Assembly: GCA_964396995.1 (NCBI GenBank)
Contig: CAYNIG010000049.1
Location: forward strand, 1-22,232
Direction of reading: 5' to 3'
DNA length: 22,232 bases
Source of the DNA: JADJLQ01 sp964396995
GTDB taxonomy: Bacteria > Bacteroidota > Bacteroidia > Chitinophagales > Saprospiraceae
The notes beneath the pieces are model-generated. The model saw only the letters and a list, made by a program, of their open reading frames with translations, ran no database searches and had not been told where the DNA came from. The number at the start of each line of letters is the position of its first letter. Position 1 is the first letter of the stretch. A program made the position numbers and the translations under genes. Shown here one piece after another: positions 15,470-22,232 of the stretch.

Positions 15470-16527
15470 GTACTCAAACTAAAATCATATGGATCACAGG
15501 GGGCGCCGGATTTATCGGCTCGCATGCTGTCAGGCATTTTGTAAATAAATACTCCAACTATGAAATTGTAAACATCGATTCGCTTACCTACGCAGGTAAC
15601 CTGGCCAACCTCAAGGATATTGAGCATAACCCCAGATACCATTTTATCCAGGCTGATATTACAGATGAGGCTGCGTTGCAATCTGCCTTTAATCAGTTTC
15701 CCGCAGATTGGATCATCCATTTTGCTGCTGAATCTCATGTGGATAGGTCTATCATGGATCCATTATCATTTATCAAAACAAATGTATTGGGAACAGCCAA
15801 TTTACTCATGCTGGCAAAGAAAAACTGGAGTACCAGAGAGGGTAAATTATTTTATCATATTTCCACAGACGAGGTATTTGGTAGTTTGGGAAATGAAGGT
15901 TTTTTTACTGAAGATACTGCGTATGACCCCAGATCCCCATACTCAGCCTCAAAAGCTTCATCCGATCATTTTGTCCGAGCTTATTACCATACCTATCATC
16001 TCCCGATACTGATCTCTAATTGTTCCAATAATTATGGACCTTATCAATTTCCTGAAAAATTGATCCCCGTAGTAATTCAGAATATTCTGAAAAAAACGGC
16101 TATCCCGGTTTACGGGGAAGGAACTAATATCAGGGATTGGCTTTTTGTACAAGACCATGTAGAGGCAATAGATTTGATTGCACACCAGGGAAAAACGGGT
16201 GATACTTATGCTATTGGAGGCCATAATGAATTAAGAAACATCGATTTGGTGCGATTATTGTGTAAGATCATGGATAAAAAGCTTGGAAGGCAAAGTGGAG
16301 AATCTGAAAAACTGATCCACTTTGTTAAAGACAGACCGGGTCACGATATGCGATATGCCATAGATTCATCTAAGTTGCAATCTGAATTGGGTTGGCAACC
16401 TAAGATCATGCCCGAAAGAGGAATGGAGATTACTATAGACTGGTACCTGAAAGAAAAGGAATGGTTACAAGATGTGACTACCGGGGCTTACCAATCGTAT
16501 TATAAAGAACAATATCAACACAGATAA
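15466..16527 (+). CDS. rfbB: dTDP-glucose 4,6-dehydratase
   Basis: RfbB/RmlB converts dTDP-glucose to dTDP-4-keto-6-deoxyglucose, the branch point to dTDP-rhamnose and other deoxy sugars. The 353-residue SDR protein has TGGAGFIGSH (G12/G15/G18), NIDSLTYAGNLANL, HFAAESHVDRSI, the dehydratase triad region ISTDEVFGSL (T134, D135, E136), and Y159-x3-K163 in PYSASKASSDHFVRAY. NCSNNYGPYQFPEKLIP and GTNIRDWLFVQDH follow. These are hallmark RmlB motifs, all intact. rmlA, rmlC and rmlD are not in the window, so the final sugar is unknown. Translation is coupled to the decarboxylase upstream by a four-base overlap, and the exporter gene starts six bases after its stop. Confidence 0.95.
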   Translation: MSTQTKIIWITGGAGFIGSHAVRHFVNKYSNYEIVNIDSLTYAGNLANLKDIEHNPRYHFIQADITDEAALQSAFNQFPADWIIHFAAESHVDRSIMDPLSFIKTNVLGTANLLMLAKKNWSTREGKLFYHISTDEVFGSLGNEGFFTEDTAYDPRSPYSASKASSDHFVRAYYHTYHLPILISNCSNNYGPYQFPEKLIPVVIQNILKKTAIPVYGEGTNIRDWLFVQDHVEAIDLIAHQGKTGDTYAIGGHNELRNIDLVRLLCKIMDKKLGRQSGESEKLIHFVKDRPGHDMRYAIDSSKLQSELGWQPKIMPERGMEITIDWYLKEKEWLQDVTTGAYQSYYKEQYQHR

Positions 16528-16533
16528 AAATAA

Positions 16534-19410
16534 ATGAATAAAACCATACTATTAATACTCTCCTTTATTTATTTTATCCCTTCATTTATTTTTGGGCAAG
16601 TACCCAATCTGCCCAATGCACAACGATTTGCTGCCAGTGAGTTGGCCAGAAGAGGAATTACAGAGCAAGAATTAATTGATAAATTGGCTGAAAAAGGAGT
16701 ATTCCTCGATAACATTCAAAATATGTCAGCAAACGAAGCTATCCGGTTGCAGTCAGCCATTGAGCAAGCTATTGCTGAAATCGAAGCCGAAAGAGTTTTA
16801 GGTAATGCTAATGCAAGCCAGTTTAGAAATAACGACACTGCCGCGCGTACACAAATAAACAGAAACGGACTTTCCCCTACATCCAATGACTCCACCAGGT
16901 TACCAAATTCAGATCCAACCAATCCTGGACCCGCAACGATTCCCGGCAGAGACAGTGTGGTTTACCTTCCGTCTGCAACCACTTCTAAAACTTCTAATAC
17001 AGCTAGCAATCTCCAATCTCAACCTATAGATATCTCCAATTTGGTCTACGGGCAGGAGATTTTTAAAAATAAAAGCATACAACTTTATTCTAAATCAGAA
17101 AATATTAAACCACCCGACACCTATGTATTGGGGATAGGAGATGTATTAAATATTCACATTTTTGGAAGGTCAAAGGCAGATCTTAAAAATCTGGAGATAA
17201 ACCCTCAGGGATATATACAGCCCGGAAATTATCCCAGGATATATATTAAGGGATTGACCTATTCTCAAGCTAAGAAAATTGTGAGTCAAAACCTCGCTAA
17301 TTATTATGTTTTCTTACCAAATGAGTTTGAAATGACCATCGATTTTAGCCGTGAGATAGGTGTGAATATTTACGGTGAGGCAGAACAAATAGGTACTTTC
17401 AATATTCCTGCCACCAATACAGCCATCAATGCTTTGGTCGCTGCCAAAGGTCCTAATAGAATCGGGAGCGTAAGAAATATTAAGCTCATACGGGGAAAAG
17501 TGACTAAAAATATCGATATCTATGAATTTATTAATAATCCAGCTATATCCCAGGATTATTATCTTGAGCAAAATGACATCATCCATATTCCGGTAGCACA
17601 AAAAGTCATAACCATTGCAGGCGCAGTTAGAAGACCAATGAAATACGAGTTACTGGAGAATGAAGATCTGATGAAGCTTATCCAATACGCAGCCGGATTG
17701 AGGGAAGATGCGTATCAAAAAAGTATTCAGGTAAAACGATTTGTAGATGATAAAGAAAAAATCATTGATGTACCTTATCGGGAATTGCTCGCTTTAAAAA
17801 GTGACTTTAAACTCCTGGGAGGAGATGTGGTCACCATTAAAAAAATACCGCTTCCCACGGAACAAATAGTAAGTATTTATGGTCGAGTGGAAACCCCCGG
17901 TATCTATGAATTAATTGATGGAATGAGAATATATGATCTTCTGGAAAAAGGCCAGGTGAGAAGAGGAGCCAAAACGGATTTGTCCTTTTTGCAAAGGCTA
18001 AACGATGATGGCTCCGTGTCCATGCAAAGAATTAATATTAGTAAAATACTGGAAAACAGAACGGATTCCAATAATATACAGCTGAGACCACAAGACAGAC
18101 TCACCGTCTATTCACTTTCTATGTACGTAGATCAGGAATACATCACAGCGGGCGGGGCCATCAGGCAATCTGTACAAGTTCCTTATGACCCAAATAAAAG
18201 TTACAGAGTTTCTGATATGATACTGATGGGAGGTGGAGTGGCGCAGGACGCTTTGGAATTTGGATATATCAAAAGAATCAACAGAGACAATTTTGTGGAA
18301 AAAGAATACCTCGTATTCAATACGCAAAAAGCAATTTCTGATCCAGGCGGTCCTGATGACCCTATTTTGGAACCGGGTGATGATATTTTGATTTACAATG
18401 ACCGGTCTTTTTATGACGAAGCATTTGTTTCCATTTCAGGTAGTGTGCGTAAACCGGGCAGTTTTCCTTTTGGTCCTGGTTTTACATTGAAAGACCTCGT
18501 GGTATTATCCGGAGGATTTACCATGCAGGCAGCCACCAATCGAATAGAGGTATTTAGAGTGATGCTGGATGAAAACAAACCTACAAAAACGGTAGTGGCT
18601 ACCCTGACTTTGCGTAGGGGAGATGTGATTGCCGATAATAAAGACGGGCAATATAAGCTCATGCCCTTCGACCAGGTCCAGGTACGGACCGTCCCTGATT
18701 TTGAAATGCAGCAAAATGTAATTATAGAGGGAGAGGTATTATTTCCCGGTACCTATGCATTGATAAAAGACAATGAGACTGTGGTAGATTTACTTCGAAG
18801 GTCAGGAGGTCCCAGTGCTGAAGCCTTTTTAGAAGGTGCGACGCTATATAGGACACAGGATAGTATTGGGTATATCGTATTCAGAATGACTAAAGCAGTA
18901 AAAGAGCCCAATTCTTGGGATAATCTGATTTTAAAACAGGGTGATCGACTTATGATTCCTAAGGTTATTGATTTTATACAAGTACAAGGCGCTACGGATG
19001 CAGCTGAATTGTATCAACAAAAATTAATAGGGGCAAATAACAGTGTGAATGTGGCCTTTGTGCCAAATAAAAGAGCCAAGTTTTATGTGGATGAGTTTGC
19101 AGCCGGTGTCGCCAAAACAGGGTCAGCCTCCCGCATTACCGTAGAACTCCCAAACGGCAAGATTGCAAAAACAAAAGATTATTTGCTTTTTAAAATATAT
19201 CCGAAAGTAAGTAAAGGATCTATCGTGAAAGTAGGCACAAAGCCACCGCGGACAGCCAGGGCTAGCAGAGATGAAATATTAGTTGATTCCAATGGAATAT
19301 CGAGAAGGGTACCCAGGGCAAAGGTAAATTGGTCAAAAGTATTAAGTGATGCCATGGCGCAGACCACTGCCGTCTTATCTTTTATATTATTAATACAGAA
19401 TGTAAAATAA
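16534..19410 (+). CDS. Large Wza-like polysaccharide export protein with about six SLBB repeats
   Basis: It is a candidate outer-membrane/periplasmic channel for capsule or exopolysaccharide. The 958-residue protein has a signal peptide (likely cleavage FG|QVPN near residue 21) with no lipobox Cys, an unusual point compared with classical Wza. A helical region (27-90, ASELARRGITEQELIDKL) and a low-complexity Ser/Thr/Asn/Pro linker (95-165) follow. The Poly_export domain is at about 190-262 (YVLGIGDVLNIHIFG, INPQGYIQPGNY). SLBB-like repeats begin near residues 275, 357, 445, 535, 630 and 727, each with a strand, a G-x-V-x-x-P-G-like turn and a later GD segment. A less clear seventh unit lies at 815-903. 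A hydrophobic C-terminal helix (about 938-955) could insert in the outer membrane, as Wza's helix does. No Wzc-type kinase or glycosyltransferase is adjacent; the next gene converges 7 bases away. Confidence 0.88.
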   Translation: MNKTILLILSFIYFIPSFIFGQVPNLPNAQRFAASELARRGITEQELIDKLAEKGVFLDNIQNMSANEAIRLQSAIEQAIAEIEAERVLGNANASQFRNNDTAARTQINRNGLSPTSNDSTRLPNSDPTNPGPATIPGRDSVVYLPSATTSKTSNTASNLQSQPIDISNLVYGQEIFKNKSIQLYSKSENIKPPDTYVLGIGDVLNIHIFGRSKADLKNLEINPQGYIQPGNYPRIYIKGLTYSQAKKIVSQNLANYYVFLPNEFEMTIDFSREIGVNIYGEAEQIGTFNIPATNTAINALVAAKGPNRIGSVRNIKLIRGKVTKNIDIYEFINNPAISQDYYLEQNDIIHIPVAQKVITIAGAVRRPMKYELLENEDLMKLIQYAAGLREDAYQKSIQVKRFVDDKEKIIDVPYRELLALKSDFKLLGGDVVTIKKIPLPTEQIVSIYGRVETPGIYELIDGMRIYDLLEKGQVRRGAKTDLSFLQRLNDDGSVSMQRINISKILENRTDSNNIQLRPQDRLTVYSLSMYVDQEYITAGGAIRQSVQVPYDPNKSYRVSDMILMGGGVAQDALEFGYIKRINRDNFVEKEYLVFNTQKAISDPGGPDDPILEPGDDILIYNDRSFYDEAFVSISGSVRKPGSFPFGPGFTLKDLVVLSGGFTMQAATNRIEVFRVMLDENKPTKTVVATLTLRRGDVIADNKDGQYKLMPFDQVQVRTVPDFEMQQNVIIEGEVLFPGTYALIKDNETVVDLLRRSGGPSAEAFLEGATLYRTQDSIGYIVFRMTKAVKEPNSWDNLILKQGDRLMIPKVIDFIQVQGATDAAELYQQKLIGANNSVNVAFVPNKRAKFYVDEFAAGVAKTGSASRITVELPNGKIAKTKDYLLFKIYPKVSKGSIVKVGTKPPRTARASRDEILVDSNGISRRVPRAKVNWSKVLSDAMAQTTAVLSFILLIQNVK

Positions 19411-19417
19411 TACCCAG

Positions 19418-22232
19418 TTATTTTATTCTTGTTCGAATAATCTCTCTGTCCTTCAGATATTCACACCATTCACATTCCGGTTTATTACACCCTTTTTCAA
19501 ACTGGTGGGACTTTATTTTGGTGTAAACATCCTCGATCAATGTTGCCATATACAGTAAATCTTCATTGGTAAAACTGTATTCCTTATTTGTGAATTTCAA
19601 AGGATCTAATTTGTCCGTTTGCAGGAATAAAATATTCGCTTTCTGGACATTCCACTTTTTGGATCTGTCCAGATCGAGAATTATTTTATAAAAAAGAGAT
19701 TGCCTCCAGTGATCGCCACCATCTGATTTATTGCTTCTTATTGGTAATTTTTGTTTAGCGCCAGAGCTATCCCCCTGACCCGACTTAAAGTCAATCAATA
19801 TCGAATGGCTTCCATAGGATAAGACCTGATCAATTTTTCCTTTTAATGGAATTCCTTGCAGTTGCACATTATCTATAAAATATTCTAATTTATATTCCTT
19901 TACTTCTTTCCATATAGATTGGTTTTGCTCCAGGAACAGGGGGAGCATTTTAGAGAATTTCCGAATCAATCCATTATACTCCTCTGCAGTAAAATGCCAT
20001 TCGTTTCTTTTCAGGGATTGATTAAAAAACTCAACTAAATATTCTGGATCGCAGGAAGTGTTTTTTAAGTATTGAAAGAAAAACTCATGAAGCGCCTCGT
20101 GCAGACTGGTGCCCAGCCCGATATGTGCATTATCTAATACCGGAACACGAAGTATTTCTTCAAAATAAAATTTACGTGGACAATCCAGATATTGATTTAG
20201 TACCGATGCGGTCATTACAAAATCAGTAAGATAGGTATCTATCAGGTGGTGATTAAATATTTCCGGTTGTACTGATTTTTTAGTATTGATCAGGATCATT
20301 TTATCAATCAGTAATTGTTCTTCTACTGATTCTGGTAATACCGTTGAATTGAGAAACTCTAATGTATTCTGTACAAAGTCGGAGGGTACTGTATTTTTTT
20401 CAATTTCGCTATCCGAAAGTACCGGCCAGGAAATAGTTAGATTTTTTTTTGCCCTGGTCATGGCCACATAAAATAATCTTCTTTCATCAAGTGGTCTGTA
20501 TTGTTTGCTTTGTTCTATTTGAGTGAGGTGATCGGGAAGTTTATAGGCTTGTTGTTCTTGCCCTCCGTAGCCCTCCCAATCCGCTTTTTGTGCATTCATG
20601 ATCCATACCGATTCAAATTCCTGTCCTTTCGCTGCATGGGCTGTGAGTATATTCACCCCGTTTGAAGTAGTGTACCCTGCTTCGAGATTTATTGGTATTT
20701 CGAAATTGGCCATTTTTTCTAACTGATCCAGGTAGTCAGACAGCTGAATATGAGGTTGATGTTGACTGATTGACCGGATGTGTTGAAATAATGTGTTAAT
20801 ACATCTCAGATTCCAGGTAGATTCTGCAGAATTCAAAGCCCAGGTTAAAAGCCCTGAATGTTTAAATATTTCTTCGATGATTGTGTATAGAGCTCTTACC
20901 GGAGGCAATTCTTTCTGCCATGTTTTTAATTTTTGAATGAAATCGGAAAGGGCCCCCCGGTTTTTAAATGGAGCATCAGGCCAGGCCCCTGCATCAGCTA
21001 TTTTCTGGGCCAGGAATTTTCTTTCTCTGTTTTTTCGTTCCAGAAAAGCCACCAATGCGACATCATCATTTTCCAATCCCCAATAAGGCAAGTACAGCAG
21101 TTGCATCAGGTATGCTTCTCCACTGGTTATCTCATAAAATTCGGCATTTATATATTTCAATAATAATATAAAATGCCTTATGAAGGGCTGATCAAGAATG
21201 TCTTTTCCCAGTTTTAGATTAACAGGTATACCCTCCAATTCCAGCAAATAAATCAAATCCTGTACGGTTTTTATTCTTCGGGTCAATATTGCCGTTTCCG
21301 AAAGGTTTTCATTATTTCGGTGTTTTTCCCTGATATAATTAAATATTGCCAGGGTTTCATGTTGTGGATTTATAAACGATCGAATCACCGGAGTTTGTGC
21401 CTCGGCTGTTGCATCAGCGGCTATGAGCTTTTTATTTATTTTTTCAATGGTCCCGGCTGGCAATTCTAAATAATAATCTTTAATTCTTCCGGTTGGAAGT
21501 CTTTCTATCAGGTTATTCGCACAGTCCAGTATCTTTTGGGTAGATCTGAAATTTTCAGTAATACAATAGACATCAATACCAGGATATTTTTTAAAAATTT
21601 GTATCAGATTTTGTTCATTGGCACCTTGAAAACGATAGATGGCCTGGTCATCATCACCTACTACAAAAAGATTTGGTTCTTCCCAATAACCGATTAATTG
21701 TAACACTATATTGTTTTGAATGGCATTGGTGTCCTGAAACTCATCAATAAGAAAATAGAGGTAGTGCTCCTGGTATTTTAATAAAAGATCCGGATGTTTG
21801 ATAAAAGCAGATTTTACTTCCAACAACATATCATGATAGTCTATCCATTGCCTTTCCTTCATCTTTTCGATGTAGGAGTTATAGGTTTTGAGTACATCAA
21901 TAGTTCTTAAAAATTTCCCTTTATCTTCATAATAGGTGGTTTTTAGCTGAGCACTGTTTTTCTTATATTGGTAGTCAGGTACCTCGGCCATGCGGTCTAT
22001 GTATTCCAGCGTATCCCGGATGATTTGACTTGCATTTTTCTCCTCCTTTTTAAGATTCTCATACTGCTTGTCAAATCGGATAATGTCAAAATGTCGGTCA
22101 CCAATAATTCGCTTTACCCGGCTGTCATCCGGTAATTCCAGCAATATTTGTTCGATCAGTTCATACCGCTGTAATGGACTCGCCAGCTTGAATTTTTTAA
22201 AATCGAAGAAATACTCAGGGTTTTCATTAATA
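19418..22232 (-). CDS. UvrD/PcrA-like helicase with C-terminal Cas4/AddB-type iron-sulfur nuclease domain (5' end beyond window)
   Basis: The frame stays open to the right edge (upstream of 22144 it reads ASPLQRYELIEQILLELPDD, ordinary UvrD sequence). The true start and Walker A therefore lie outside; the TTG at 22144 is not a start. Counting residues from 22144, SF1 motifs are II FLIDEFQDT (131-139), III VVGDDDQAIYRFQGA (161-175), IV ENFRST (197-202), V NILTAHAAKGQEFESVWI (498-515) and VI DERRLFYVAMTRAKKNL (553-569). The last 260 residues hold a PD-(D/E)xK nuclease: GLGTSLHEALH (H682), KGKIDQ (D772) and IDFKSG (D785, K787). C654 (LDCPRKFYFEEI) and C886, C891, C894 bracket it, the four-Cys [4Fe-4S] pattern of AddB, AdnAB and Cas4. 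The predicted role is DNA end processing or recombination repair. All visible motifs are intact. Confidence 0.9.
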   Translation of the reverse strand, partial: INENPEYFFDFKKFKLASPLQRYELIEQILLELPDDSRVKRIIGDRHFDIIRFDKQYENLKKEEKNASQIIRDTLEYIDRMAEVPDYQYKKNSAQLKTTYYEDKGKFLRTIDVLKTYNSYIEKMKERQWIDYHDMLLEVKSAFIKHPDLLLKYQEHYLYFLIDEFQDTNAIQNNIVLQLIGYWEEPNLFVVGDDDQAIYRFQGANEQNLIQIFKKYPGIDVYCITENFRSTQKILDCANNLIERLPTGRIKDYYLELPAGTIEKINKKLIAADATAEAQTPVIRSFINPQHETLAIFNYIREKHRNNENLSETAILTRRIKTVQDLIYLLELEGIPVNLKLGKDILDQPFIRHFILLLKYINAEFYEITSGEAYLMQLLYLPYWGLENDDVALVAFLERKNRERKFLAQKIADAGAWPDAPFKNRGALSDFIQKLKTWQKELPPVRALYTIIEEIFKHSGLLTWALNSAESTWNLRCINTLFQHIRSISQHQPHIQLSDYLDQLEKMANFEIPINLEAGYTTSNGVNILTAHAAKGQEFESVWIMNAQKADWEGYGGQEQQAYKLPDHLTQIEQSKQYRPLDERRLFYVAMTRAKKNLTISWPVLSDSEIEKNTVPSDFVQNTLEFLNSTVLPESVEEQLLIDKMILINTKKSVQPEIFNHHLIDTYLTDFVMTASVLNQYLDCPRKFYFEEILRVPVLDNAHIGLGTSLHEALHEFFFQYLKNTSCDPEYLVEFFNQSLKRNEWHFTAEEYNGLIRKFSKMLPLFLEQNQSIWKEVKEYKLEYFIDNVQLQGIPLKGKIDQVLSYGSHSILIDFKSGQGDSSGAKQKLPIRSNKSDGGDHWRQSLFYKIILDLDRSKKWNVQKANILFLQTDKLDPLKFTNKEYSFTNEDLLYMATLIEDVYTKIKSHQFEKGCNKPECEWCEYLKDREIIRTRIK

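Noticed and set aside
19418..20200. Cas4-like cysteine pattern as evidence of a CRISPR system
   Set aside because: The domain is fused to a UvrD helicase as in AddAB/AdnAB repair enzymes; no repeats, spacers or other cas genes occur in the window.
1..22232. Mobile elements, prophage, toxin-antitoxin, tRNA or rRNA genes
   Set aside because: None was found: no transposase or integrase motifs, no long direct or inverted repeats flanking genes, and no cloverleaf-like sequence noticed by eye.

Overview
The window looks like a chromosomal segment of a Bacteroidota bacterium, possibly Saprospiria/Chitinophagia (inference, no rRNA present). Supporting signs: moderately AT-rich DNA, A-rich start contexts without Shine-Dalgarno sequences, promoters with a TAnnTTTG -7 box, a short Bacteroidota-type LptE lipoprotein, a DUF6427-like membrane protein, and the miaB / sigma54 activator / lptE gene order. 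Nearly all of it is core or envelope biology. I see no tRNA, rRNA, insertion sequence, prophage or CRISPR array, and no gene-free stretch longer than about 300 bases.

Left part (1-2800): a minus-strand gene fusing an SRPBCC/AHSA1-like domain to a PhnB-like VOC tandem. It is broken by an in-frame TAA and runs off the left edge. A strong hairpin terminator follows, then a DegP/HtrA periplasmic serine protease (minus). A divergent intergenic region leads to corA, apparently followed in one plus-strand unit by a bifunctional trehalose-6-phosphate synthase/phosphatase.

Centre (6076-14384): purQ and an upstream polytopic membrane protein (minus, stop directly abutting start). A long-chain polyprenyl diphosphate synthase follows (plus, probably quinone side chain), ending at a hairpin. 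Then comes a minus-strand operon read miaB -> sigma54-type activator -> lptE, and a two-gene minus-strand unit of a secreted barrel-like protein of unknown function and waaA (Kdo transferase). LptE and WaaA tie this part to LPS assembly.

Right part (14528-22232): a consensus Bacteroidota promoter drives a tight plus-strand operon of UDP-glucuronate decarboxylase, dTDP-glucose 4,6-dehydratase and a 958-residue Wza-like exporter with about six SLBB repeats. This is the start or a piece of an exopolysaccharide locus. Convergent to it, 7 bases away, is a UvrD-type helicase with a C-terminal Cas4/AddB-like iron-sulfur nuclease domain; its N-terminus lies beyond the right edge.

No clear new multi-gene system is visible. 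The points most worth a second look are the interrupted SRPBCC-VOC gene, the helicase-nuclease fusion, the receiver-less sigma54 activator coupled to lptE, the multi-SLBB exporter, and the unknown secreted protein coupled to waaA.
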